A DNA stretch of 64,000 bases from Pristionchus mayeri (Eukaryota > Nematoda > Chromadorea > Rhabditida > Neodiplogasteridae): the NCBI GenBank assembly GCA_036245805.1, contig BTRK01000002.1:29877067-29941066 (forward strand), written 5' to 3'. Below are positions 23,682 through 36,130 of this stretch, in pieces. Position numbers and translations under genes: made by a program. Each line of letters starts with the position of its first letter. Positions within the stretch are counted from its first letter, which is position 1. The notes below the pieces were generated by a model, which searched no databases, was not told the origin of the DNA, and saw only the letters and a list, made by a program, of their open reading frames with translations.

Positions 23682-25439
23682 GGCCCGATTCTGGGTCGAA
23701 AAAGTTGATATTTCAAAAATACATTAATTGTAGTTTTCCTGGGATAATTTTATCCGGAGAATACGAATTTCAATGTTATATTGCAAGAAAATATGTTTCA
23801 CAAAAGTTTTGAATGGAAAAAGTACGAATTTGTGCTAAATTTAGACTATTATAGGCAATATTTATTCCAAACAAAACTTCTTTAGGTGATGGTGTTTTTG
23901 ACAACTGAGGCTTAATTGTTTGAATTACTTTTATTCAATGACCATCACGAATCAAGTATTAGGAACGAGGAGGGAAAAACACAGGTTGTTTCCTTTGGAA
24001 ACAAGTGAAGCATTTGTTGCGCGAAGGCATAGTGAAATTGCAATAGCACATAAGAATTACGAAAATAAAGAATCCAATGATGATGATGATAATACAAATT
24101 GAGGTGTGCAGAACATCATCCAAAATATTTGTCATAAATTCCTTGATCGAATTCGATATTCCCGAGTGCAGTTTATTGATTTTTCCACTGAATGACTTTT
24201 CCCACTCCTCCTTCGCTCGCTCTTCTTCCTCAAAACCATCGAATACTCTCTTCTCGAAGTCTGTCATTTCCGCCTGTGTAAATGTGTTTTTTTAAACGTG
24301 ATTTAATAATAAACAATTACGTCATATTTGTAATGAATGAGAACATGGCCTCTGCACTTCTCTATTTTTCCTCCAATTCGAACTTCTGGCGTTGAATTGC
24401 AACATATTTTCGCTATGCCGTTTTCAATTACGTACGATGCAATTTTTCCATCATTTACAATATCGTAGCCCTGGAAGAACGATAAATGTGTATTTTATTG
24501 TTAGCATTGCGGTATGGAAAATAATCAAACTCACTTTTAGTGTTGTCCGTATGATTATGTTCTCCCCTATTCTCTCCAGTTCGAGGAAAGACGAGTTCAC
24601 GTCTCGAATCGTTTTTTCGCGTCCCACCAAAGTGACAGGATCACATGGGTTGTTGATTGCTTTGCACTCGAACTCATAAAACTTATATCTCGGTCCGCTC
24701 TTCAAATTTCGGTTTTCAAGGCGAATTCGACGAAATTGGAAACCTTTCTGGTGCACTCATCCACAGGTTTGCTTTTTCCATCTCTCCCGAAGATTACTAG
24801 CCGATGATGTGGAGAAGCATCCTTGACCAGCTTGGTTTGGTTCTTGATGAACCTCCCCAGATGAGTAGTCTGAAAATAGTAACATCATATTTTATTATCC
24901 TCCAAAGAAATTATAGTACATGTAAAAATGGCTCACCTCAAATAGTGTGCCGGCGAAATCGAACGTAGGGTAATATACCCTCATGTTCGCTTGGAGGAAG
25001 TTGTGCCCAGTTCCACAGTTATAGAGCTGGATCTTATATGCTCCATTGAATATGGCGTGCGAGATGTTGTCGAAGTGGGTGAGTCCGTTTCGTTCGGGAA
25101 ATAGACTGAGCCAGTACTCGCGTGCTCGAATACCTCCGAGTTCGCAAGCAAGTTGTTTTTCAGACTCGCTCATTCGTTCCCATATATGACGCGTCGTGTT
25201 ATGCTCCAGCTCAATCAAATTCTCGATAGCATCGTTCTTGCTCGATGCCTCCAGTGCGATACCGGCAGTAACCACACCGAAGGCTGTCAGGCCGACTAGG
25301 ATGACTCCTAAGGCTACAGCACCTGCGTATCTTCTTCCTCGAAGGTCTCATTAATATGGCAAAGGATGATGGCTTGGACAAGCTTGGAGAAGGATGGGCA
25401 CTCCGATCCAAGAAAAAGATCATTCCGTATTCAAGGGAA
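23682..25439 (-). repeat. Right arm of second palindrome
   Basis: Inverted copy of 21,804-23,561. Its outer edge falls inside the small gene at 25,356-25,705. Confidence 0.95.
23959..25346 (-). CDS. Envelope-like class I fusion glycoprotein, C-terminal part (copy 2)
   Basis: Mirror of 21,897-23,284 with the same exon pattern, hydrophobic start, helical segments and C-terminal anchor. One substitution relative to copy 1 was noticed (Gln to Arg near 25,093). It begins about 10 bp from the start codon of the divergent gene at 25,356, so an upstream exon for a signal peptide would have to lie within or beyond that gene. Confidence 0.5.
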
Positions 25440-25705
25440 GCTAAAAAAATTGTCGAAAAAAAAGTTTAATGACGGAAATAAAAGTCAAAGGAATTTGGAT
25501 CCAGCTGAGGCGGAACGTTTGATGAAACTAAACACAAAAATAAAGCCATGCGAAAGAATGAACGCGCAGCAAATAAGGTATATTTACAAAAAAAATATTT
25601 TAAAGCGATACATTTGTTTTCAGATCTTATTTTTCAAAGCTATGTAGATCGAAGAAGGTGGAATCTCAATCGTCACTTTCGAAAAAGAAAAAAACTTGCC
25701 GATGA
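25356..25705 (+). CDS. Small basic protein with conserved QQIxSYFSKL-type C-terminal domain
   Basis: ATG at 25,356; exon 1 to 25,577 (donor GTATAT), exon 2 from 25,624 to TGA at 25,703-25,705. The segment IPYSREAKKIVEKKFNDG, then an LDPAEAERLM segment, then QQIRSYFSKL resembles a domain I know from C-termini of various invertebrate proteins (basic start, F-x-x-K-F-x-x-G, then Q-Q-I/V-x-S-F/Y-F-S-R/K-L), probably a small helical, possibly DNA-binding, fold. One base too many in an A8 run at 25,456-25,463 breaks the frame, so this is a real frameshift or a homopolymer sequencing error. An acidic open frame continues over exon 2 in another phase (to 25,895) and is not preferred. Its first 28 codons are duplicated at 21,804-21,887. 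Confidence 0.45.
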
Positions 25706-26074
25706 TGACGAGATGGATACTGATGAGGAATTTATTGATGAGGACGAAACGATTGAGGAAGAGGAAGACGATGAAACTGAGTTTATAGATAACTTCGGCA
25801 GACAAATCGATGACGTGATAGATGACATAATCTATGAGAACAGAGACGAATTATTCACTTCCCCCTCGAATGACTTTTTCGATAAAGATTCATGAACATA
25901 AAGTTTGGCGGAACTTGTACTAATGATGTTTCAATTATCTTGTGTTTACCCCATCTTTGTAATGTTATTTTGTCGAGAACTGTATTATAATACTATTCCA
26001 ATAATGAATATGAATAAATAAACGTCTTATATATGCGAACATCTCATGACTGTAACTATTGTTCCCTCAATTTA

Positions 26075-26330
26075 GCACAAATTCGTACTTTTTCCATTCA
26101 AAACTTTTGTGAAACATATTTGCTTGCAATATAACATTGAAATTCGTATTCTCCGGATAAAATTACCCCAGGAAAACAATTAATGTATTTTTTGAAATAT
26201 CAACTTTTTCGACCCAGAATCGGGCCGGTCAAAAAATTTTTTTTTCGAAATTCGTACAAATATCAATTGAAAAACTATTCTACCACAGTTATTAAATGAT
26301 GTTTATTGGAAATGGATGTGCTGCATTGCT
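26075..26330 (+). repeat. Direct copy of palindrome-2 central sequence
   Basis: Closely matches 23,401-23,670 (shared ...CGACCCAGAATCGGGCC... core) with small indels. It suggests the sequence at the centre of the palindrome is itself a dispersed repeat. Confidence 0.8.
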
Positions 26331-28260
26331 TTTGAACTCATGGGCAAGTCAAGGTAGAACGAGTTTTTCGAGATTTTTTTGGTATGGAGCCAACTTTGAG
26401 AGCATAAAAACCTAACGGGCGCCATTTTTAAAATTCTAAAAAAATATGGTAGACTTGATACATGTTGAAGTTTGTAAAACCTGCATACCGGTTAAGACGG
26501 CTCATATAGAAATAAGTTATGGCTGCTAATGTCACTTTTTGAGCAGTTTTGGCTTCTATCTTTTTTGAATCGCATTTGTTCGATCTCTAACATCGAAATT
26601 CGTTTTCTTCGGGTGAAAATACGCCAGAAAAACTATAATTGGTGTACTTTTGAGATATGAAATTTTTTGACCCCAAAATCGATATGTTATTGTAACTTTT
26701 TTTTAAAATCGACCTATAGACATTCCCATATAGCCTGTTAATCAGCATTCATGAGGACCACTTCAAGAAAAAAAGTTTGAGATTTTTTCGAATTTTATCC
26801 ATCCGTGACATATTTACGTTTTCTGGCGGATGGTCTCTTAAACACTCAACATAAGTTTTCAACGTAAGCGAATAGAATCGACAACATATTAAATATTACA
26901 TCGAACGTATTTGTTTGTATATTAACAAAGAATTGCGAATCACCACACAAATGCTTTCAAAATTTTTACTAATTGTATATGTGTGTAAAATACGTAAACA
27001 AAACTGAACAACTTCATAATTATTTATAAATATTTAGATCAGCGTATAAGTTCATCAGATCACAGTTATGTACGCGCACAATTAACTACCCGAATATTTC
27101 TGAAATCTTAAATATGGAGATCAATTATGTGCAATGAAAGGGTCATTTAGAATATCTTGGCAATTTGGCCGCATATTTGAATCATATGCCGTTAACCGAT
27201 TAATAAAATTTGCAAGTGAAGGGCTAATTGACTCAATAAATTCTACTTTTGGACATCGATCTTCATCATCATGTCTTCTTGCTGCATATCTCTGATCCTT
27301 TCGAAACGCATCGAAGATCTGAGACGTGTTACGAACAAATATAAGAGGCGAATCGCGAGAGAATCGACCACGCCGTGGCGGTAGGAAAATAAGTTACACT
27401 ATCTTGCAACAAATTTACTTGCAAGTATTTCAAATGATGCTCTTTCAAACTGCGTTGTCAGAATTTTGATATCGGTCGTCATCGTCGAGATTCAGAAGGC
27501 CAATTTGGCACTATCACTTTTCGACAGTCAAATCGGGGCCACTTAACTGATCATAACTTCGTTTAAAATGAAGATAGAAGGCCGTTATTTTTTTCCAAAG
27601 ATAGCTACCATCATGGACTATAAATATCACGTTGAGGTCATCATTCCTGGTGGTGATCCTGGTGCGGCGCGGTCTGGTGAACCTAAAATGTCGTAACTTT
27701 CGAAATCGGAAATTCGTTTTGAGTTTTCATGTTTAAGTTGTAGAGCATACATGTGCCTCACTTCACGCCAAAAAAAGGAAAATCAGGGCATAAACAAAAA
27801 AAAGGGCTCACTTTAGTGCGGCGACCTCAAAATGGGTTCTGGACAAGAGTACTTCCGTATCTTCAATTGACCCCATTTGGGCACAAAATCATTCAAAAAC
27901 GTCCAAAACAACATTATAAGTGTCTTCCCCCCATATTATAACACTTCCATTGGTCATAAAAGGTCAACTGACCGAAAATTTGAAAATCTGTATTTTGACC
28001 AATTTCAATATGTGGGATGGGCCCAAATGCACTAAATGGGTTTCAAATAATGTAAATACATTATTCGAAACAGCTCAAAGAAAAAGGGCTCCTGCAAAAA
28101 GGAAATTTCGCCTGAAGAATCCAAGGAAAGGTGCAAAACGGTGCCCCTGGTCATAATCGACACAGAGGCTCGCCTTATGGATATAAATGTAGAAAACGAT
28201 GAGCTTTATCTGTTGAAAGTGAGCTTCTATCTATTCGTTGAAGCTTGCTACAACGCCTGA
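26331..28260. other. Region without recognised gene
   Basis: AT-rich sequence with scattered short open frames (for example 27,753-28,156, rich in Lys and Arg) that have no motif or splice pattern I can defend. Confidence 0.4.
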
Positions 28261-28304
28261 AAGTTTTCTAGAAGCGGGCTAGAATCCCCCGAGAGCGCGC
28301 GCTG

Positions 28305-28326
28305 TCTCGCGCGCTAGCGCGCGAGA
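28305..28326. repeat. Perfect 22-bp CG palindrome
   Basis: A self-complementary run centred on CGCTAGCG with TCTCGCG and CGCGAGA flanks, just downstream of the point where K5 loses its kinase domain. Confidence 0.85.
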
Positions 28327-28382
28327 CATTTCGGCCATCTATGCCATACCATGATTGTCCATATATGGGCTCAAAACTTACC

Positions 28383-30355
28383 TTCATCTGTATATATACG
28401 ACGGTATTCTGCCATTCAGATTCAATCCACCAGTTCATACAGCGGACAATCCCGGGATGATCCAGCTGCACCATTGCACGGACTTCATCCATCGCATTCC
28501 GGATGTCCCTGAAGGTTGGGCTATTTTTCACATTATTTCCAGAATATGCATCAAAATGCCGTTAGCGACGTATTGCATTAATATTTTACTCATATTTTGA
28601 TGTTCTTACCATTTATACGAGCCGATGTATATCTTCTTCAACGCATACTCCGCGTCATCTAACGTCGACTTGACCTTCATTACATGCCCGCTAATGCCTG
28701 CACCCAGATACACGTTATCGAAGGTAAATTCTCTTCGGAACCTTCCGTTGTTGTATTGCTGCAAATAACTGATAATACAATGCAAATATTGTTTCGCACC
28801 AGGTGTAGATCACACACTTCACCAGCTAATTTGCTCTCCACTTCGTGAAGGTCATCTAGTTCGTTAGGTGACTGCTGAATGGATTTATTTATCGTACACC
28901 ACAGTGGAGCTTCATCAAGCAATGAATGGCCGAGAATATTTGAGTTATTGGTGAGAGGGATTAGGGCAAGTAGTACATAACATTGACCGAATGTATGATA
29001 AATGTGGCGCGTTCTTCTTTCAATATGCCATTCCGATTGTTACAAATGCCATTCTTCACCGAATCCCGCAAGTCCTGAATTATACAAATGCTACTGTTTC
29101 ACAATGAAAAAATCACCTCACCACACCAGATCCAGACTGAACAATTTGTCCGTTGCATTCAAAAACACCCGGATATTATCCGCTCCGCCAATAAAACCGT
29201 CAGGACGGCTTAAGCATCATTGTTTTTTAATGATTGAATAATGATATATTTTAAGTTCGAAGTATGTGCTTTCGTGTTATAGATATAGATGGCTCATTGC
29301 TCCGTTAGTGAGCCTTGTGAAGGAACTCAATGTCCCGACTACATTTCTAGGACATTTCACGCTCGTGCTATTTAAAAAAATCTCATGTTGATACAATCAT
29401 GAAACATGTTAAAATCACTTACTGAATCTCACACGTTGTATATGAAAAATGTTCGTCCATCACGAAGAGCGTCCGTCCGCATAGCATGTACAGCATGCCA
29501 TTACCAGGAGCGTAAACACTCTGGAAAATAACATTATATGAGAATATGATCTAAAAACAAGCAATTCGATGCACATACCGTTGGTAAGGGGAGGTTCTGT
29601 TGCAAGGACATCTCGCACAACTTATTGCCGTGAATTATAATTGAAGTTGGCCTTCCTTCTGTATTCCGGTTTGTTACTATCACGACGAGTCGCCTGAAAA
29701 ATGAATATGAATGTATATACAATCTTTTCCTGGTTGTGGCTTATAATATTACCTCCAAATGAAGAACTTGAATTTTGAATGCACGAGAAAATGGTATCCT
29801 TTCAATATTAGTTCTTTATTTCCACCATTTTCATCATCGAAATGGTCCAAATATGTGGCATCCTCTGCATATCGCAGAAAATACGGTTGTTGCGTCGCGA
29901 AGTGAAGTTCATGATTCGTTGTCAGCTCAATTTACCATGTTGTTATAATAATGATAAATATGTGAACATACTGTCCGTATTTGAGTAAATTGAGGTGTCA
30001 GAACTGATAACGCGCACACGACTTTGAAGAACGTGTAAACCTCAAATAAGTTTCATAGTGAATTCTCGTAGCGTAGTGAAATAAATAGTTGTCGTAGTAA
30101 AAGCGGCACCATAATAAAATCAACAATTCTTTCTGCAGTCTTACCCAAATGTGATAAAAAACGAACGTTTGTTTTGATCTCATCTTGGTCATTAGACGCT
30201 TGTGTGTAGAAGTATAAGGTGTTATCTTCTTCTCCAGCGATGTGAATACGATTCTTTCCAGTAGGGTTTGACGACAAGATATCGCCAATACTGAAAATGT
30301 ATGCGAATATTGAAGTCTCCACGACTAGTTGGGAGAATGAAGCCGCAGACTTCAA
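28383..30355 (-). pseudogene. K5: K-family gene truncated inside the kinase N-lobe
   Basis: Minus-strand exons in order: sensor pieces with EEDNTLYFYTQ (about 30,230), LHFATQQPYFL (about 29,900), VVIVTNRNTEGRP (about 29,690), VYAPGNGMLYMLCGRTLF (about 29,500) and a linker near 28,900. Then comes a kinase start with LGAGISGHV loop and YALKKI lysine (28,613-28,735), and a helix-C exon with MDEVRAMVQLDHPGIV ending VVYIQMK (28,383-28,512), with donor GTAAGT. No exon with HRD, DLG or later motifs follows; the sequence passes into CG-rich palindromic DNA. Probably a dead gene by 3' loss, but it could make a sensor-only product. Confidence 0.65.
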
Positions 30356-31114
30356 ATAAAGCGAATCGTGACTGTTTCCAGGGCTCTTGATTTATTCAAA
30401 CCACAACCATTTATTATTTTTAAGTTGACTGTTATGTAACGACGACATCGTGTCGTTAATTAGTTGTTCGTTTTCCTATCTGGGTTCGCATAAATAGGTT
30501 AGATTACGCGCGCGCGTTAAATTCGCCGTGTTAAATGATGTTAAATGATATTGAAAGTCTGCCTTAACGATCCGTGTCAGAAAGTCATAAAGTAGTACGA
30601 CTGACCAATCCGAATATAGCTTGTGTGGTTGATCACGACGATAATGCATCTCCGATCCTGAAAGATTATTCATTTTTTTAAAAACAGAAATGCCCTCAAT
30701 TTATCATTTATCATCGGTAATATTTATTGCGTAGTTATACTCTAAGCTAATCCGAATGTACTATTCGAAAATAATGTACAAATCACCATTCTCCATTCTG
30801 ATACATATCTCGCTCTCCTTCAACACTTTGAGAGTGATTGTAGATTCCTAGAATCTTTCAATGAACAAGGCCAAGTGAGAAAAAACGGTTCAGTGTGCCT
30901 AGACCTCCTCATTACGAAAACTGAGCGCGCATTCATATAAAATGCTGGAGAAAGAGCACGCGCTTACACTTTAGAGAGAGGGACTGCGTTTCAACAATCA
31001 CGCGTTGCTTGCTTCCAGGGGCTACCTTAACCCTGACGCATGATCGGTTCTAGTGAATGGAAAGGAACTGTGACAAAGATATTAACAATTTTTGTGCGCT
31101 TTCCGCAAAGTCAT
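30356..31114. other. Region without recognised gene
   Basis: AT-rich; short open frames only. Upstream flank of K5; its promoter may lie here but no element could be identified. Confidence 0.4.
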
Positions 31115-32369
31115 CAGGTTGGCCATAAAGTTTTGTCCGATTTGAACCAATAGCATTCCGACATCTCCCTTCGTTCGTTTTTGCCCCATCGACTTAGATC
31201 TTCTAGTGGTAGATGGGGGCGTCTATACCCTCTTTAGCGCACACTATCATAAATCTGTCCGACCAAGGACACGAATACAGCCATGTCCCAAACTTCATAC
31301 GAGCGACCTACACCCCGACTGTTTGAAGGATTAGCATTTCATTTAGAACAGAGGTATGACCCAACCTTTACCACAGTAGTAAAGCCCGATGGTCATAGAT
31401 CACACCGGTAATATTGATACCGATCAGCCTCGAAGGGCCTATTAGAGATAGGCGGGTAATCTGAGTTTGAGGTTTCATGACACTTGTCACGACAACTTTA
31501 TGGAGTATTGTATCTATACCGACGAACCTTGATATTTCAATTATTCATAAATATGATCTACCTGTTCAATAAATGTCACAATAATCTTTGGGAGAGAATC
31601 TGGTTCTCCATTCAATAACAGGGTTCTTCGGAGTTTAGGTGTCCAATTTTGAACATCAAAATACACACTTTTGGCGTTTTTGTGCTAGCCCTGTAGCTTG
31701 AGGAGCGGTGATTTCGTGCTAAAATTAATGAACAACGCTTCCCCTATCCCTCATCAATTTGGTGTATTATGGGGGTTGCTACTTGTTCTAGGGTAATCCA
31801 TGCCCGAAGAACCTCCATGTTTGGTATTTCGACATTAATATCGAAAAATAATTGATAGACAAATATCACTTTTTTTAATGAGAAAGCCAAGTGGGATCTT
31901 AATTATTGATGTAATAGAGAACCCTTAAAGTAGTGATGATAGAACCCATTGATAGGTGTCTCGTGAATCCTCGAAGCGTGTGATTTATTCGAAAGAGCTC
32001 TGATTTTTCTAAATGCCCATGATTCATCAACCTGTACGACGCACATAGCGAATTGAGTAGCTCTCTCTCTTTGAAAATAGATACTGCACGACTAGTGCTT
32101 TTTGATAAACTTTGTGAGCCTCCATCTAAAAATTTCTCTGCGAAGTACATCAACTTTAAGAAAAATCTTATTTTTGTGAAAAAAATCAAAGTTACGCAAG
32201 CATTTTCTCGCATAGTAGAGGTACCTGCACCATATCAACGATACTATTAAAAAGACAGAATATGTCCCTATATATCGACATCATGAATATATGTGGCGAT
32301 TTGAGCCAAACAAACTATGCGAACTCAAAGTTGGGGTCGGAAATCGGACAAAACTTTATGACCAACCTA
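31115..32369. mobile_element. Mariner-like element, 1.25 kb
   Basis: 28-bp terminal inverted repeats at 31,116-31,143 and 32,341-32,368 (AGGTTGGCCATAAAGTTTTG...) with one mismatch. They share the AGGTTG start with the other mariner-type elements of the window. Interior open frames are short and broken and no transposase motif is readable, so it is non-autonomous or decayed. Confidence 0.8.
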
Positions 32370-32464
32370 ATATAAGCCGAAATGAAGTTACGCAGTCGAT
32401 ACTGCGATCAACCCTATCATGTGGGTCCTAATAATGACATTCCAGTGGTTTGTCTCATCAAATA

Positions 32465-33700
32465 CAGGGTGCGGAGAAAGTATGGCAACACGGATTTAAC
32501 CATGCATTTTCTTTCAAAACCATCGCACACTTTTGAAACGGTACACAACATTTATCAGAGATATTAGGAACCTAACAACGAGAGCTTATTCGATTTGACC
32601 TCCGTTAGCCTTGATGACAGCTTTGAGACGAGAAGGAACAGACTCGACGACGGCCCGAAGGTACTTCTTATCGATCTTGTCCCATGCCTTCTGAAGGGAG
32701 CTCTTGAGACTCTCCAGATTCGGGTGGTGAATAGAGCAAGTTTCTTTCTCTAGAACAGACCACGTCGAGGGGATTCAGATCGGGACTGTTGGAGGGCCAC
32801 TCATTAGATGGGATGAAGTCGGGAAGATGCCTAGCGCACCAGTTCTGGGTGAGTTTTGCGGAATGGGCGAGTGCAGAATCTTGCTGGAAGGTCCGATGGA
32901 GCCCTTTGAAGTGACCAGGGAAGAAGAGTCTTCTCCAGGATCTGTTTGATGTAGTAGTGTTTATCGACCTTCACACCGGGCTTGACGAAAATAAGGGGAG
33001 TCTTGCCGGTGGCACACACTCCTGCCCAAACCATCGCTGACTGCGGGTGGGAAACTCGAGAGACGATTCTACCATAGCATTGTCTTGCTGGGCAGACTGG
33101 GCAATCACTCTCGTGTTCTGACTGTTGAAAGCCTGCTCCACCGTGAACATATTCTCGTCCGAGTAGACAGCCGTGAGATGTGCGGCCCACGACAGAAGCT
33201 TCTTACATATCTTCAGTCTCTTTTCTTAGTGAATGCCAGCCAGACCATGGCCCTTACGCATCTTGTAAGGATAGGGCATGAGTCCAGAATGGACGATCTT
33301 GCGCACTGAATGCTCGTCTATACCGAGATCACGGGTCAGCTTACTCATAGATCGCTCGGGATTGCTTGCGACTCGCTTCTGCATAATTGTCTTGTTCGTG
33401 TGAGTGACAGCTTAGGAAGGTCTGCCCATTCTAAGGCGGTCCTTAGTCGTGCCAAGCTCCATGAAACGGCGGATGGTCTTGAAAACGGTAGGACGGCAAA
33501 CGCGGAGTTTCTTCGTGATTGAACCAACGGTCTCGCCGGTGCTCCAAAGGTATTGGTGGAATTGTTGGGGTCGAACCATGACTAGGGGAAACAATTTAAA
33601 GTGCGCCTTGAATACACCGAATGATTAGGTAAAACTTGTTATAACATAGTGAGGAAATATTTGAGTTAAAACTTTATTTCCATACTTTCTCCGCACCCTG
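32465..33700 (-). mobile_element. Tc1/mariner-superfamily transposon with broken transposase
   Basis: Perfect 21-bp terminal inverted repeats at 32,465-32,485 and 33,680-33,700 (CAGGGTGCGGAGAAAGTATG...), flanked by TA at 32,463-32,464 and 33,701-33,702. Length 1,236 bp. Minus-strand transposase pieces start near 33,577 with a helix-turn-helix-like region (GSITKKLRVCRPTVFKTIRR) and later show MVWAGVCATGKTPL and NEWPSNSPDLNPLD. They need several frame changes, so the copy is inactive. Confidence 0.92.
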
Positions 33701-33757
33701 TACTCACGCTAGGGCTAGAAATGTTAACAAAGAAATTGGAAAAAAACGAGACAAGAT

Positions 33758-33893
33758 ATGGAAGGGCGAAGCTCAATTTAAAGTTTTCCATTGGGGTGTG
33801 TAAATGGTTGGGATGGGGCTTCGCCCATACTAAATTTTTCGAATCACCCTCGGCCTCACGAGCCTTTCACAACGCTTACGCAGCGGGGGATTA
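33758..33893. repeat. GC-rich dispersed repeat
   Basis: Shares GGGCGAAGC and GGGGCTTCGCCC-type phrases with the block inside K2/K3. Confidence 0.4.
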
Positions 33894-33984
33894 GAGCAGA
33901 TTGGGATGATTTTACAAAGCGAGAGAGTATACGGTAGGATGCCGTGAGACAATGGTGAGGTGAGGGAGTGAGATTTTCCGCGAT

Positions 33985-34390
33985 TTCCTAAAATGCACCG
34001 TGGTGTACGGTGTGGGTATACGTATATAGTAAATCACACCATGGTGTGTGATGTGGTGGGTGGTGCATCGGGTGCATTTCAGTTTACTGCGATTTTGTAA
34101 ATCACACCATGGTGCATGGTGTGGTGGGTGGTGCATCGGGTGCATTTCAGTTTACTGCGATTTTGTAAATCACACCATGGTGCATGGTGTGGTGGGTGGA
34201 GCATCGGGTGCATTTAAGGTTTCTACGATTTAGTAAAACACACCATGATGCGTGGTGTGGTGGGCATACGGTAGTGTACATTTAAGTTTTCTGCGATTTC
34301 TGAAAATGCACCATGGTGTGTGGTGTGGGTATACGGTAGTGTTCATTTAACTTTTCTTGATTTTGGTAAAATACATAATGGTCTAAGGCA
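33985..34390. repeat. Minisatellite, about 68-bp units
   Basis: Five to six tandem units built around CACACCATGGTG and GGTGGGTGGTGCATCGGGTG. The central units (34,029-34,232) are almost identical and the outer ones diverged. Followed at 34,411-34,445 by a short GACA-type simple repeat. Confidence 0.9.
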
Positions 34391-34445
34391 CCCTTGTGGT
34401 ATACGGTAGGCGTCACAGACAAACGGATAGACAGACAGACAGACA

Positions 34446-35260
34446 CTACGACATTATAGTCAATAGGAATAGGAATATGAATTATGTTTCAGAAGGCATA
34501 TTGTGAAAATTGAGAGAGAAGAACATTGGGCTTATCATTGACCAAAGTCTGGACTGCATCTTTCAAGGTTACACATCTCGGTAAACGATCCGGTGTAAAG
34601 ACTGTATATTAACGTACTAGTGAGTACGGTTGACAATTCGAGAATGAGCTAATGCGTAAAGGATGTAAACATTAAGTACGGAAAAATGATCCTAAATATA
34701 TGTGGAACCTATTGGTATCAACTCTCCCATATCGCTTTTTAATCATGTTAAGACCGATCTCCTAACAGAAAAATATTCGAAATTACCCTAAAATTGTCAT
34801 CCCTACGAGACGATATAAAGCTATAATTGTTCCATCAGTATCAGAGAGGATAACCATTGGAAATCCATAAAATAAGAACACAGCAAAGCTCACAAATCAG
34901 GTTTTTATGCTCAGAGGGCAAATGTTGTCAAAATCTTAGGAAGGAATCACGATGAGGGTCACTCGCCTCCATATCTCGGGTCGAGGTGAGAAAATGTATC
35001 ACGATCGCAACTGGTTACATCTGCGTGTGCTGCACACAGCTTCGCCACTGCAAATGAATAAAAACTGAACGGGTGATGAATATCGATTGTTATGATGACA
35101 CCAATCACGGAACTATAGAGGCAATCTCAGCAAACAACGCAGCCCAGAGAGGAAACGAGCAATGCCTCATCAGCTAGGGAGGACGATTGTGTGTTTTCCT
35201 TCCAGCTGTCCAACTATCGATTTTTCGCTCCTTCTTTGCACGTTATTGAAGTCATTTTAG
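34446..35260. other. Region upstream of K6
   Basis: No gene recognised. It should contain the K6 promoter if K6 is transcribed from its own start; no element was identified. Confidence 0.4.
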
Positions 35261-35603
35261 ATGGGCTCATCCAAGTCTCGTCCCGATGTACCAAAAGAGG
35301 ATCTGGACTCAAAGGTATTTCAAATCTCCGAATATTGTCGAAATAATGCGTGTCGAAATTCACGCGGTATTTCAGCATAAAATACTTTTGAGGAATCATT
35401 TAAAAAGATAGAAAAATCAAATTATCTTTACTATCGTGTAGAGTGAAATATTTGAAAATATAGGATAGCTATAGGACAGAAAGGGTGGTTTTTTTAAAAA
35501 TTTCAGTACCGAGAGCTCAAGCAACAACTACAAGCTGTGCATGAAGTACGTGTGTCTCATTTGTAAGGTTATAATACTTGCACAGTTTTCATAAATACAC
35601 CCC

Positions 35604-36130
35604 GAAAAATTGGGGGTGGGGTGACAAAAGCCCAACGGATCACCATTCGCTGTATGTTTCAGCTTAGATCTTGGGAGCTGTTATACTGTTAATATTATGT
35701 ACTACACTACATCACTCTAATTATATAATCTAACTAGGCGGTCTCGAGTTTCACTCTCCATGACCGTATAGGGGTTCATAGTCCAAATTTGAGAATTTCA
35801 TCTGAAAGTCATGGTTAGATAAACGCCAAATATCCTAACCAATTGATACCTATGTTATGGGGATACAGTACTACCTGAGCTATCTTATTATCAATTTGTT
35901 ACCATATTTAGTGTTTATCTAACCATCATTTCCCGATGAATTTATCAAATTTGGATTCCAATACGGTGTTAGAGAGTGAAATTCAAGACCGCCTAGTTAG
36001 CTTATCTAATCGGAGTGATGCAGTGTAGCACATAGTAGTAACAATGAGAATTTCCCAAGATCTAAGCTGAAACATCCAGTGATTGGTGATCCGTTGGGCT
36101 TTTGTCGCCCCCCCCCCCCAAAAAAAAATT
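35604..36130. mobile_element. Fold-back MITE in K6 intron 2
   Basis: Long imperfect inverted arms (about 35,604-35,845 and 35,905-36,130) sharing CCCAACGGATCACCA and its complement. A second copy of its arm sequence flanks the mariner at 37,449-38,713. Confidence 0.8.

Noticed and set aside
25548..25895. 115-codon acidic open frame overlapping the small basic gene
   Set aside because: The splice from 25,577 to 25,624 in the other phase gives the conserved QQIRSYFSKL segment, so the acidic frame is probably 3' UTR.
27753..28156. Two overlapping basic open frames
   Set aside because: No motif, no splice signals in phase, and the composition looks like repeat sequence.
33985..34390. CRISPR-like array
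   Set aside because: Units are contiguous tandem repeats of about 68 bp with no unique spacers, in a eukaryotic context; it is a minisatellite.
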